From Fomitopsis serialis (taxonomy: Eukaryota > Basidiomycota > Agaricomycetes > Polyporales > Fomitopsidaceae), in NCBI RefSeq assembly GCF_022376445.1, contig NW_025954962.1:1054001-1118000 (forward strand): a DNA stretch of 64,000 bases. Direction: 5' to 3'. The position numbers and the translations under genes were made by a program. The notes under the pieces were generated by a model. That model did not search any database. It had not been told where the DNA came from and worked only from the letters and a program-made list of their open reading frames with translations. Below, in pieces: positions 26,612-38,089 of this stretch. Within the stretch, counting starts at the first letter, position 1; each line of letters begins with the position of its first letter.

Positions 26612-26869
26612 TTCTGCAGTGGATGCTCCCCGGGGAGTCGGCGTTAGCGCCCGCCACGTCGACCATCACACAACCTTCAAAATCACCCTCTTCTTGCCTT
26701 CGATAGACATGCCGCATACGCCGCGAACCTGCAACAAGGCGTACACGGTGTTCTATAGTGGCTACGGTGCGTGTATCGCGATTCCTAGACTTTTCCGCAT
26801 TTTCGTCATTTTCTTGATTTATTTGAATTTTCGCACGCGCGGGGACGCGTCAGACAAGGTTTTCCGAAT
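26612..26869 (+). repeat. Right arm of a ~255-bp inverted repeat, next to MED6
   Basis: Plus-strand partner of 25735–25990. It contains the hairpin-prone GGCGTTAGCGCC and the CCCCGGGG palindrome at its inner side. Its outer end lies 143 bp before the MED6 ATG, so this arm probably forms part of the MED6 promoter region. No target-site duplication is evident outside the arms. Confidence 0.85.
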
Positions 26870-27012
26870 CTGCTGTACCTACACTGAGACTGGTTTGTTT
26901 TGCAGAACCGTTCCTTGACCATTTCTCTACTCACTTCTCGAGATCTACTCTCACAACCCAACATCTTATTGATACCCGCGAGTTTGCCTGAGGACGTCGC
27001 ACGACAGCAAAG

Positions 27013-28231
27013 ATGGACCTCAACGATCTGCACCCGCCCGACGACTACAGCCACAGGTTCTTCATTTGGCATGAGTGGATCCAGGTTTCCGATATCTCGT
27101 TGTCTTTGCTTCCCAAATGTCACTAAATATGGAGCTCTTTTTAGGCAAACGGGCCTCTCACAAATGAGAACGTCTTTGACTACTTTGCTACTTCGATGTT
27201 CTACGACAAGCAAAGCAATAACCAGGTACTACGCATGCAGACCATGCATACCGGCGTGCCTCTGGAGAATGAGGCGGAGGAGTTGCGGTTGGTATGACAC
27301 TTACAGCAGTCTTCCATTGGCTAAGTTCTATATGAAGGCGATTCACGGGTATTGAGTTCGCTCTGGTTCATTCTCAACCACCTGGTCTCTTCACTATTCA
27401 CAAGCGCGAACGGCTATCGCCAGACGAAGGTATACTTGACGTCCATGAGACGTTGGGCTCATTTCACTGATCGCGACGCACCCCAGTTCGACCATTGGCG
27501 GCCTATTTCATCATGAACAATCGGATCTATCAGTCTCCAGACGTCTACAATCTGGTTTCCAACCGCCTGGTTGGTGCGACCGTTGCCATCTGCGCCATAT
27601 TGAACTAACAAACTGCTGCTCAGCTTACCTCATTGCAAGCACTGCAAACCTCGCTGGACATCCTGCGTTCCCGCAGACCGAGCTATACTCCTCGAACCGG
27701 ATTTGTCTGGCCGATCGTCGAGGCGTCCGATCCGTTGAAACGGGCAGCAGAAAGTAATGATGAACGTGCGGCCACTCAAAGCACCGAACCCCAATCGCAA
27801 GATCAGGAGCTCTCTTCATCGCAGTCCAAACGCATCAAGCCCTCAGCGAACCCTCGGCATCAGAACACACTACTGCTTGTCAATGCCATACGGACGACTG
27901 CACTGCACGCGACAGAATCCTTCACGTTGCCTACCGCCGAACCTCCTGACAGCGCACAGGCCGCACCTGGAAGTCAAACCCCTGGTGCCGGTCCTGGTCC
28001 CACGCCAGCGGCGAGAAGTGCCGCAGCCACCCCGGCGCCCGCAACGAGGGGAGCGACGCCGATCAGTAATAAGAGAGCGGGCTCGCCGCTGGAGAGGGAG
28101 CCTACAAAAGGGCAGCCAGGGGCTGGAAAGAAGAAGAAAAGGAGTAGGTCGATATGCATAGCTCATCGTGAGCCGCGAGCGTTGATGACTGTCCTGTGTT
28201 AGGAACTGCCACCGCAAGCAGCACCTCATAA
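27013..28231 (+). CDS. MED6: Mediator complex subunit 6
   Basis: Head-module subunit of Mediator, required for RNA polymerase II activation. The ATG at 27013 starts MDLNDLHPPDDYSHRFFIWH. Exons add EWIQ|ANGPLTNENVFDYFATSMF, YDKQSNNQVLRMQTM, the family core RRFTGIEFALVHSQPPGLFT, IHKRERLSPDE, VRPLAAYFIMNNRIYQSPDV and YNLVSNRL. The core is followed by LTSLQALQTSLDILRSRRPS. The C-terminal part is low complexity (Pro/Ala/Thr-rich) and basic (GKKKKR). A last intron (donor GTAGGTCGAT, acceptor GTGTTAG) leads to RTATASSTS, stop at 28229–28231. All Med6 core blocks are present. It is convergent with AP-3 sigma. Its upstream region abuts the inverted-repeat arm. Confidence 0.94.
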
Positions 28232-28601
28232 TAGGTTGGTGCGTATTCGATCCGCTCATAGGGACCGGACATCGCTGCGAATACCTACACGTTGCCTCCG
28301 GATCTCGCGTCTTATAGTACGATCGTCGGCCACACTGCAGGGGATTCTGACAACTTCGACCCTCCTGTCGAAGGGAGGCAAGGCATCGGGTGTAATTTGG
28401 TTCTTTTGTGACACGAAGGAACCAGTCATCAGCGCACTTTAATGTGGGCTCAGATCGTGCTAAATTGCGAGCGACGGACTGCATTCTGAAACGCGACCTC
28501 GTGTAAACCAGTCATAAGGACAATGTTGCGAACATACGACTTATGCAGATCTCTGTACTTGTACATCCATAGCTTCGAATAGGGTGAGTCTTCGTCGGGG
28601 C
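28232..28601. other. Convergent 3' spacer MED6 / AP-3 sigma
   Basis: 370 bp holding the 3' ends of two converging genes. No other feature is recognised. Confidence 0.45.
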
Positions 28602-29414
28602 TTACTTTGTGCCTACACCCGCTAGCCTCTCTGTCAACCAACCAAGACTAGGCAAGCCACTGCCTCTCGACCCTCCCCCGGCGACGCCGGTACCTAATGA
28701 TAGCGGGTTGGCAGACGCGAACGACTCTTTCCGTGCTTTTGCCGCTTTTTGAACTTTGTAGCGTGTCAGATGCTGGGACAGGCCATGCTTCACTGCATGA
28801 GAAGGACACACACCTTGGTGATCAATCTCTTCTACATTCGTCTCAAGCACTAAGCCGCCCTGGATAACCTCGGAAAGGATATGGTGGACCTATACGCCGT
28901 AAGATGATTGGACTGTACAAACCGCTAGAAGGCATGCTGACCTCATCGAAGTGGAAGACGAGGTCGAGCTCGCACACATTCTCAAAAGTTCTGTCCAAAG
29001 ACTCCACGAAGACCTGTTCAATTCTCAGCACTGTGTGTACAATCGAGGCATTACGAGATGGCTTTACCTGTATAAGGTCCAAGACACCTAGCTCGCTCTC
29101 CGCACTATCCACGACGAAGACGAAGTAGAGTGTTGCATAATTCCGGTACACGACCCTTAGCTTCTCGCCGTCTGCGTCCTGGGCCGTCAAGAAGCTCTCG
29201 AGTTCTGGTGCGTCTAGGAAGTTGCAAAGGCCGGGTGCACGCGTGGACACAAGGGAGAAGATCTTGTGCACAAGTGTTTGTGACGAGCGATGCAACGATG
29301 AGTAGAATTTGCTCAAGCGGGGCACGCCTGAAGTGTTGACTACGACAGACGGTGAGTAAGGGTGAGAGTGCCACAGGAATGCGGAAGCGAACAGATGAGC
29401 ACCGCGTGGATCAT
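28602..29414 (-). CDS. APS3: AP-3 adaptor complex sigma subunit
   Basis: Small subunit of the AP-3 coat that sorts cargo from Golgi/endosomes to the vacuole. The ATG at 29414 opens a short exon, MIHAVLIF, spliced with donor GTTCGCTTCC to NTSGVPRLSKFYSSL. Family motifs follow: FSLVSTRAPGLCNFLD, VVYRNYATLYFVFVVDSAES, ELGVLDLIQ, an intron, VFVESLDRTFENVCELDLVF, HFDEV, an intron, HHILSEVIQGGLVLETNVEE and IDHQ. A last exon after an intron with donor GTGTGTGTCC adds VQKAAKARKESF and a Gly/Leu-rich tail ending AGVGTK, stop at 28602–28604. The CNFL and LYFVF…SSES-type motifs distinguish AP-3 sigma from AP-1/AP-2. Four introns were resolved. Confidence 0.93.
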
Positions 29415-30455
29415 ATTCCGCCCCTTTGTGGATAACCGTGGCTATACCTTTGAGCTAAAGCAAGCCTAGGAGCCGCGAGCAGCAGGAGACAGCCGTATCG
29501 TCTTCGTGTAAGCTATGGGCAGCGTGGACCGACGGTGGTAGCATCGTGCGCTGGATTAGGAGACTGTGGCAAGTTGCAGTCGCGCGTGTGGCGCACGATC
29601 GCTTCACTAAGCGCCCATCGGTCGGACAACAAAGTAGTTCGTCGTTCAAATGTTTTCTCCCGGACATCGTCGCGATATTTCGGTTGCTGTGTGACTCAAT
29701 AGTATAACAATACTACAGTAACCACACCGGGTACCTAATTGATACCCAAATCGAATCTGTCGGACCTCTGACCATGGTAATATCTACTAGGCTGAGGTAC
29801 GCGCATTCAATGCGCCGAGCGGCTGTGATACTGCTGTCGACGAGTTGGAAACAGCGAATGCTGCTGTAACATAGTCGGTTGAAAGACAGCGCTGCTCAGC
29901 TATGACCAAGGCGTTCGAAATGATAGCTCAACATTTTGCGCTTGCAAATTATGTGAATAGATTTGATCCTCCGGCATCCCAGCAGTCCTGTACGCGCAGA
30001 GCGCTGTACCGACCTCGTTCCCTAACGCATCCGTGAACATGCAGAGCCCTAGCTTCGCTCCGAGTGGTGATGGACTCCATCTATGAGAGCTGTCGAGCGG
30101 TTGACATGATACAGTTACAGTGAGATTGGAACAACTTTCACTGACGTCTTACCAATCGCGAGCGAATGAATCATCTTTGAGATGGAACACTCGATACACC
30201 AATTATAGATGAGGCACCAACCGTTGTCCAGCAATGTAGATGCAGATGTCGTCAATCAAATCAAGGTCATGACAGCAATTGGCAATGCAGGAGACTCTGA
30301 ATCTCATCAACTCATACCACGCAGAGGGAGTGCCCACTATAGTAGAGCAGCTTGGACACATAGGTGCAGCACTGTACGACTTACAGGAATTTGACATTCA
30401 ACGTGATTAATCAATAGGTTTCGCGTCTGCTTGACCGCAACTGCAGATTCGATAC
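29415..30455. other. Intergenic, about 1 kb
   Basis: Lies between two minus-strand genes. The side near 29415 should hold the AP-3 sigma promoter and the side near 30455 the F-box 3' UTR. I see only short, unsupported open frames and no repeats. Confidence 0.45.
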
Positions 30456-32299
30456 TTATAATTCCCCGCGCGTAGGTACACAGAGATGCTAACAACAGAA
30501 AAAGATAGCAATGTTTAATTGACAATCTTTGAAACAGCGCGCAGAGACTCACGTTTAACTTCGAAGCGTGCAGTCGCCTATGTAGCATTGTCCGGCAATT
30601 ATATCCATACCTACATACGTGAGACACGTCAGCACTGCTCACTCTACTAGAGTCAACTAGGAACCCCTCAACAGACTCACCAACAATTTTCCATCTCAGG
30701 CGCGCCACCTAGCAGAACGCAAACCAACAGTCAGCATCTTCCCCGGTCCCCATGCTCAGACTCCCGGCGGAACGCACCTTCTCGCTTCTTCGCGTACCAC
30801 CACCGCCACAGCCTTTCTTTGAACAGCTCGCGTACGCAGTCGAGACAGTACCACCCGTCCCTCGTCCACGTCCCCCCGCCATCCACGTCGGTCTCGATCA
30901 TCTCCTCCATCAGCTTCGTGATTATCTCGTCTGCCTCCGCCCTACATGTGCCTCTAAAATAGTGCTCAGAGCCAAGGCGTTGGAGCAGCGGTGTCGTCTC
31001 GATGTCGTTCCGTGGAAGATGTCCTGGGAGCAGCGTTGTGAACTCAAAGAGCGAGATAAATCCACGGATGAGGGGCCAGTCTGGTTGGTACATGCCATTA
31101 GCGGGCGTGGAAATACCACCGCATAGGACGGCTTACTGGTCGCTCCCCAGAGGTCAATTCCCCTCACGGCGTGGCATCGATCACCTGTGGGTATGCATAC
31201 AACATTGACTGACGAACGAAGGAGAGATGGATGGGAGAGCTTACAGCTGTCATTTGCCCCGACGACTTCTCTAGTGATTGCGTCGGCAAGCCTGTCGTCT
31301 CGAGTTTTCTGGTTGAGACCCAAGCGTGTCACGGCCCGCTCAAAAGACGTCCAAAAGAGTCCTGAGTCCTCAGGTTGGGTTATGGCCAGCTTCTCAAAAT
31401 CCTCCATAATTGATCCGGGGCCCAGGCATGAGTGATCCAGATGCCAGTTCGCTGCGAATTTAGCGTGTTAGTTCCATAAGCAAACAGGAACCGCAGGACG
31501 CGAACAACTCACGTATCATAGGGTGATTATGCGCCGCATTCGCAGCTGTGTAGTTGCACTCGTGCATCTCGGCGCAGAACGCGGCAGCAGCGCCCACCTC
31601 AAATAGATCGTCTGCAGGTAGCAACTCGAGGAACTCGTCTGCTGCTCGCTGCCGCGCAGCCTGACGGTCATCGTAGCGGTAATCGTCGCGGTCATCGTCT
31701 TCCGACGGGGCATAGCATTCGCAGAAAAGCCAAAAACGGTACATCCCTCGCTTGAAGGGCAATGCTTCGTCGGGTGTAAGCCGACTTGCAGAGGACATGC
31801 GGTCCTTGTGCCTGCAGATGGCTCAACATCGCGAATTCGAAGGGTTCGTTAACGAAAGTAGATACTACCTCCTGCTATATATGTCTTGCATCGAGCGAAT
31901 TACCTCGCCATGTTCCTCCAACAATTGCGCTTCCTCACGAGTCAATGGCACTGCTAGCATCTCCCCTTCTGGAGGTTCCTGAGGGACCACGATTTCGTTC
32001 TCATCCTCATCTTCGGGCTCGGTTTCATCATCTTCGAGGTTACCCTTGATGACTTTCCGCACTAGTCTCAGAGCAGCAGGCAACACCCCGGGGTGGCCAC
32101 ATGCAGTCTCTGCGATCTTCCTCGTGATAGACTTTGGATGCGCATCGAGGATGCCGTAGAGTTGCTTGGAGGTACGGATGGTGGCCGCGAGTGTCTTGAA
32201 ATCCGGCAGTCGTCTGAGAATCTGGTCGAGTACATCTTCACTGAGGTCGGAGAACGACATCACACGGGTGTTCGAGCTGAAAGGCACTGCATTCGACAT
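30456..32299 (-). CDS. F-box domain protein
   Basis: Putative substrate receptor of an SCF ubiquitin ligase. The ATG at 32299 begins MSNAVPFSSNTRVM; a second Met at the start of MSFSDLSEDVLDQILRRLPD directly precedes the F-box, which continues FKTLAATIRTSKQLYGILDA. A strongly acidic segment (DDETEPEDEDENE) is followed by GMYRFWLFCECYAPSEDDD, SIMEDFEKLAITQPED, YQPDWPLIRGFISLFEFTTL and a WTRDGWYCLDCVRELFKERL stretch. Two C-terminal junctions were resolved: KREG|GAPEMENCW and WYGYNCRTMLHRRLHASKLN, then HLCVPTRGEL with stop at 30456–30458. The CWYGYNCRT…HA(S/A)KLNHLC ending is typical of agaricomycete F-box proteins with a small Cys/His-rich C-terminus. The substrate is unknown. Confidence 0.88.
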
Positions 32300-33320
32300 G
32301 GCGGTCCAGAGTGATGGCCCCTAACGAGGGGCGGGTCTTATGTGTGTGGCGGTACCGTGTCTACTGCCGCATTGGGCGGCTCTGTCGGGGCCGAGACGGA
32401 GGTAAGAACAGAGATATAGTTAACCGTGGGATAAGGGTGATAATGTGGGCGTTTCACGTGCGGATGGCTGCCAGATTAAGGCATGCTGACGGGATATGGT
32501 TGCTTGGCAGGCTGATATAGCGGCGATATGCCTATTTCTGGAGTGAGACGCGTAATTCCCGGACGCAGGTGGACGAGCCAAGCCAGTCTGCTGTGCGCGG
32601 TGGGGCCGCTGCTGGTTCGCTCTCTTCGGTGCAGTGTACGCGCCGACGCAGGCGTACACGGGTGTGGGAGCAGGGAGGGCGTGGCGGAAGAGGGAGAGCT
32701 GGACTGGAGGTGGCATTTTTGGAGGCGAAGGGAGACAGCTTGGCACTGGGGCGGCCGCGAGGTGACGGGTGCGAGGAGAAGGGGACGCGCTGATTGGCGG
32801 GCGGGGAGCTTGGGATGTTCTTGGAGGGGGGCGCCTGGGGCGTTGCGGGACCGGGCGATGCTTGGCACTCCCCGATTTGGGATCCCAGTCCTAAGAATGG
32901 CCCACACGTGATGCCAAGCCAGCCCGCAATTATAGCCCGCTATTCCTGGCCTCCTCGCAGCCGCACTCCGTCTCCGACATCCTCTCCTCCTCAGCGTCCC
33001 TCAGCCACCACACTCGCCGCTGCCCTCTCCTCCCACCAGCGTCCATGCACCCCCGCCTCTTGGCCCAAACAACCGCCAACATGCGCCCAGCAGCTGCCAC
33101 CAGCAGCCTCTGCGCCGCGAAGCATGAGAGAGGAAGACGGCGACGTGGCGGAAGAGTGTCTGGGTGTCTTGGCAGAGCTATAATTACATGTCGCGAGTGC
33201 TCAGCCGCAGAACGTCAAAGATAGCCAAATGTCCTTGGCCTCCTCCTCCTCGCTATAAGTACGTCCGGCCCTCGCCATGCACATCGAACGCCCACCGCAT
33301 CGTCCCTAGCCCCGCCCGCC
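32300..33320. promoter_or_regulatory. Divergent intergenic region, F-box / uncharacterised gene
   Basis: About 1 kb head to head between the F-box gene (-, ATG 32299) and the plus-strand gene starting at 33321. It is GC-rich with pyrimidine-rich patches near 32960–33060 on plus, typical of a fungal promoter. No TATA box was called. Confidence 0.45.
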
Positions 33321-34205
33321 ATGAACGCCCTTCCGTCCCCCCAGCCTGCACACCGCCCCCATTGCTCCGACGCCGCCACGGACACCCTTCTCGGTGCCGT
33401 TTGGCAATCCCTACAGCAGGTGAGCAATGTGCACGCCAAACATCCGTTCCACAGCCTAATGTCGTTCTTCAGTCACCGCCGCCGAGCTTGCGCGACATCC
33501 TTGACGCCTACCGCGCAAAAGGCGACGGCGACAGAGACATGCTCATCGCCATGCTGAACGCCAAGAGTGCCGAGGACCAGGTTAGTTCCCACCTCGTGTA
33601 ACCCGACCTTGGCTTCGTGCTCATGATTCACCCTCCAGCGAATGGCGTCCCTCGCTTCTCTGCAAAAATCGATGCTCGACTTGTATCAGCCTTCTTTGCG
33701 CCAGCCCCAGATTCAGGCTGTCCCGCCATTACACATCGCCGACTCGTCGCATGCGCATATGCATTCTCACTACGCGCACTCGCACCGCTCACGCTCTCCT
33801 TATCATCCCGTCCACCACTACCAAGCCTCAGCACCACACATGCCATCCCCGCCTCCCTCATACCATCACCATCCGAGCCGCTCGCCACCCCCGCACCCGC
33901 TGGAAGAGCGTGGTCGATCAACGGTCATGCCTGATTTGCACGAGCCTTCGGATGTTTCACCGACCTCACGCAAGCGGCGACGGACTCGCTCTCCTGTCCC
34001 CGCGCGCGAGCATGCTCACTACCGTTCGCAAGATCGGGACCGTGACCTCCCTCTGCCACCCTCGCCGTACAGTTCGTCTTCGCAAAGCAGCGGTGGTTCA
34101 CCGCGCTCACGAGATAGCATGGCCATTGGCGCACTCCTTTCTGCCCGAGGCGACGACGGCGCGCGAAGGTTGAGCTCAAGCTCTTCAGCGAGGGATCATT
34201 CATGA
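33321..34205 (+). CDS. Uncharacterised His/Ser/Pro-rich nuclear-type protein
   Basis: I do not recognise this gene. The ATG at 33321 gives MNALPSPQPAHRPHC … LGAVWQSLQQ. An intron (donor GTGAGCAATG) leads to SPPPSLRDILDAYRAKGDGD, RDMLIAMLNAKSAEDQ. A second intron (donor GTTAGTTCCC) leads to RMASLASLQKSMLDLYQPSL. This predicted helical block is the only ordered-looking part. A long His/Ser/Pro-rich region follows (HAHMHSHYAHSHRSRSPYH), then a basic NLS-like SRKRRRTRSP. Near the C-terminus is a short motif, SMAIGALLSARGDDG; stop at 34203–34205. About 255 residues. The pattern (helical block, NLS, disordered tail, short conserved-looking C-terminal motif) suggests a transcriptional regulator, but that is inference. 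Confidence 0.75.
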
Positions 34206-35792
34206 CTTCACGATTGCTCTGAGCGGGCTTGAGCCGGTTTTTTGCTGCCATGACTGCTGTCGTTGCCTTCTATCTTACCAGACAAGGCTACGCGCTCAGG
34301 CTGGTGTGTGTATTTGCGCGCCCGCTCAAGTCCGTCGTACCTATCTGTGTGTATGTCTGTTGCGGGAAACTCGTTTCACGCATGTACTGTACGGCTCGTA
34401 TTGTATGGGCTATCGTCCTGACCCCTTGTTGCCGTAGCTGTGACTGCCTATCCATCTATCATACTGTACATTATTGTCACCTTGCCTCCCGCTGTCCTGG
34501 TATTGTCTTGTCCTCGTGCCTCTGTCGTGTAGTGATTCTGGTAATTCCAGGTAGTTCTGATACCGCTGCAGCATTTTCGTTTACGAAACTGAATTTCCAT
34601 GCCGTTTGCGTGATTCTAGCCATTTCTGTGGGTGCCTTAAGGTCTTGTCCCAACCTGGAGGTTCCTCCAGGCTGATGTCGGCGCTGCGAGTCTTTGTTTG
34701 AATCCTTTTATTGTCCTCGAGGGCCGAGCCCTATGTAGACATAATTCTAACGGTACGTAGTATGAGTCGGCGCTTGCAGAGTCAGGCTAGGCATATGCTG
34801 CTGCGAGTGTTGCCGGCGGGGAACTGCACGTATACCGATAGATCGAACTTTCGGACATGAGAAAACGGCGGCCCGGAAGAACGTCGTGTGGTGCACATTG
34901 CATCCCACTCGCAAAGGTCAGACTCGGAGAATAAGCTGAGGTTCCATGATCTGCCTGGCACGCACATGCACATGTCGAATATGCCCTTTTTTGCGCGACG
35001 TCGCCGTCCAACTTCCGCAGCTACTCTTACCCCATCCCGTAGGGTTCACCGTCGATACGTCGATACCTCAGGGCATCTCGGACATTGTCAGAAGTAGTGG
35101 CGCTGGCAAGAATATCCTGTTGTCCCAGGCCGTGAACTTGGATCCGGGGCCCGGTTGCCACCTCTCAGGGTCCTCAGGCCTCAGGCGGCCAGCTCACGGG
35201 CAGGAAGAGGAGAAGACTCGCAGGGCCTATTCATGGCCCGACCGCCAAGGCCTTGTCCTCAGTCGAGAAGTGCTCACTCTATACGAGCGTGACCGGGAGA
35301 ACGGCTATTCACAGTTTGGTCGGGGAAACAAACTACTGATATAGCACAGAATGACATCTGGGAAGGAGCGTTGCCGGGGACAGTTGCACAGAGTCTAAGC
35401 TTGACGCGGAAGGCAACCCTGTGAGGACATTGCTTGGACTGTTTCGACGCCGGCGTCCGAGTAATTCAATGCGATACGCATGCACATATCTGTATCAAGG
35501 CCATACGTTTCAACGTTTCAACGTTCAACCTTGAACTTCATTGCATCGCCGACTTCTGGCCGACTGGCTCGAGAGCTAGAAACACTAACACAACCAGAAA
35601 CTGGCCACCCAATAGGACGCGTCGTGCCATACGTAAACCCTTAGATAGCGTCATAAACATCGTGAACGGCTCGTGCAGCCATCCCACATGCCTGTTGTGG
35701 GACGAACATAAGAGACAGGGCGCGCGGCAAACACGTCTTGGACGCTCCAGAGGGCAGCGACCAATAGATATGAGATACGGTACCTCTTCCAC
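34206..35792. other. Intergenic, 1.6 kb
   Basis: A tail-to-tail gap before the chitinase gene. The T-rich part to about 34700 may be the 3' UTR of the preceding gene. A CCTCAGG-rich patch lies at about 35168–35185. Open frames here (for example 34946–35344 plus) have no recognisable domain. Confidence 0.45.
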
Positions 35793-38089
35793 TTAGAAGC
35801 GGAAGAGGCGTGAGCGAGCGCGTGCGATGGGCGTCGGCTCAGGGAAGTCGCGCGCTACCGCTGCGCTGGACGAGCAAGCTCCGTCGTCGACCCACACGCC
35901 AGCGGACCCTGCTGAGCTGTATCAGAACACAACGTCAATGTGTAGCCATAGACGGCTGGTACGTACCTCCGGGCGTATCGCCCTCCGTCCACCACTGGGC
36001 AGTCCACAGGTTGCCGCTGCAGGGTCGAGCGTGACAAGGGTTTGGAGAAGGGCAGACGGTGCACATCAGCACACCATCGAGCCTGTGCGAGGGCGGAGGA
36101 CGCACTTGTAGGTTACTTGCGAGCCACCCGTGTATGCCGTGCCGCTGGACCACGTAGATATGCTTGCGCAGTTGCCTGTGCCGGCGGTCGCGGTGGAAGA
36201 AGCTGCGCTTGTCGTACTCGTCGACGAAGCAGACCCGCCAGAACATGCGCTGCCTATTAGGATGGAAATGTGTGAGAAATTCGCGTCACGTCGCATCAGG
36301 ATGGATGACATACGGGGTGACCAGTCACCCTGGTAGTTGGCAGTCGGCTCATCAGAGGCATAATATTTTGACTGCGATGAGCAGCATCTGAGAGCCCGCG
36401 TATTGACAGAATGTCAGACCACACACCTCCCAAATGTAGCCGTTATAAGATACATTTGTGCCTCCGGGATAGTTGGCGCCACTCTGCCATTCTTCTGCAT
36501 CACAAGGAGGATAAGTGAACCCAGTGCCTCCAGCAGCCACCAGTGCCTTTTTGATAGCCAAATCGTAACGATCGTTCTCTGCCGATCTTATATTAGCTAC
36601 ATTCCGAGCGATGTCACGCATAGCACTCACGGTAGGCTTGAGATGCATCCCACATCATAACACCGCCGAACGACGGGAAGGAATTGCGCGTTGTAACCGC
36701 GTACTCCGCAAGCGCGTCGGGGGTCTGGTATCCTGTTCCCGCAGCGGTGGTAGAGGCAGGGGCGCCAACAAAAATCTTGACGTTCGGGTTCAGACTCGTC
36801 TGTTGCGCCCAGATATCCCTGAAGTCGTTGGTAACATGCTCGACATAGTCCGCTTCAACACATGGCAATGTAATACAACTGACCAGATCCCATAGTCCCA
36901 CCCCGAGGCCTCGTCGAAATTCTGCAGACCACATGGATTGTTGTCTGCGATAACAGCACTTCAGATTCCAATGGGCCTCAGGGCAGCGAGGCCACGGGCA
37001 TACTCACAGAACTGCACGTAGACCATATCGAACCATGAACTGTTCAGTGCATTTCCCAAATACTCATCGGGATATTCGCATTGAGGAGCTCCGCTGATGT
37101 AGTAGCTGGAGGGATGTCAGGTATCGCCGACCTTGCAGAGAAGTAACATCAATGCCGACCTCTTGTCTGCGCTGGTGAAATGAGTGCGGAGCTGCGTATT
37201 GAAGGCCGCATAACCCGTTTCCGAACCCCCTTCGATGTCCAGGTCGACTCTATCAGTAGATTACGAGTAAGAACCACCTCCAGAAGGGGGTACGCAATGG
37301 CATGGATACATACCCATCCAGCACAACGCTACCAAACGGGCGGTAGTCGCTTGATCCTCCGAGGAAGAGGTTCCAAATTTGGTCCGCGAAAGACTCGGCT
37401 TCGGAGTCGTCAGTAAATCCGACGCTGGCCCCTCCGCCGCCTAAGCTAATAGTTACGGCCTTGCCCTGATTCTGGCAGTATTCGATGTCCGATGCCAGGA
37501 AAGAGCAGTCCAAGAGGTTGGTGCCGTTGAAGTACTCGGCATTGGTAGTATTACAGGTCTACGGCCCGGTGTAGGTCACGGCGACATTCATCATACATGA
37601 CTGTGCTGGAATACGTACGTTGGCCAAGTTGAGGACGGGATAATTGCCAGTGCCGAAGAAGTCGTTGACGAAGGCAATCGGGATCACGTCGATCGCGTCG
37701 TCCTTGTGAGGATCTTCCGGTGAGTAATGGACGCGATGTGATATGCCAGGGTCGAGACACACCTGGCAGTAGTATGAGATTGGCTGCTGGAAATTGACAT
37801 AGTCCGAATGAGTCGCCCCATAGGAATCCTGACCCCAGTACCTGAGGTTCTTGCATTGAACAAACCATGCTATGCCACCAAAGGCAACGCACTCACACAG
37901 CGACCTGAGAAAATTCACGAGAAGACGGGGTGGGTTTGACGTAAGAGATGGATGCAGCCTAGGCAGCTGCTCAGGAAGACTTACATTGTCCCGAAGAGAA
38001 AGGTCGAACGCAGCCGCTCCGAGGGAGTGCGACCCGACGAGCAGCAAGCTGAAAGCGGATACGCAGCGGAGAGGGAACGAGCGAGTCAT
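35793..38089 (-). CDS. Secreted class III GH18 chitinase with two CBM5/12 modules
   Basis: Endo-acting chitinase for cell-wall remodelling or foraging. The ATG at 38089 starts MTRSFPLRCVSAFSLLLVGS, a signal peptide, then FDLSLRDN. An 8-nt exon (37897–37904) joins this to YWGQDS, giving NVAVYWGQDS, the class III hallmark. Catalytic barrel motifs: AVTISLGGGGASVGF and SVVLDG|VDLDIEGGSETGYA, with the DxxDxDxE acid/base glutamate. Also present: APQCEYPDEYLGNALNSSWF, DMVYVQFYNN, PCGLQNF and SFPSFGGVMMWDASQAY. Two chitin-binding modules follow: AEEWQSGANYPGGTNVSYNG…WSP, then after a Ser/Thr linker (STSTTSAASSTATAGTG) ISTWSSGTAYTGGSQVTYNG…LWTAQWWTEGDTPGG. Stop at 35793–35795. About ten introns. A TATA box lies about 65 bp upstream. 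Confidence 0.92.
37897..37904 (-). other. 8-nt micro-exon of the GH18 chitinase
   Basis: GTCGCTGT is flanked by a canonical acceptor (TTTTCTCAG, end of an 80-nt intron, 37905–37984) and donor (GTGAGTGCG, start of a 55-nt intron, 37842–37896). Joined to its neighbours it encodes V-A-V of NVAVYWGQDS. Skipping it would shift the frame. Confidence 0.75.
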
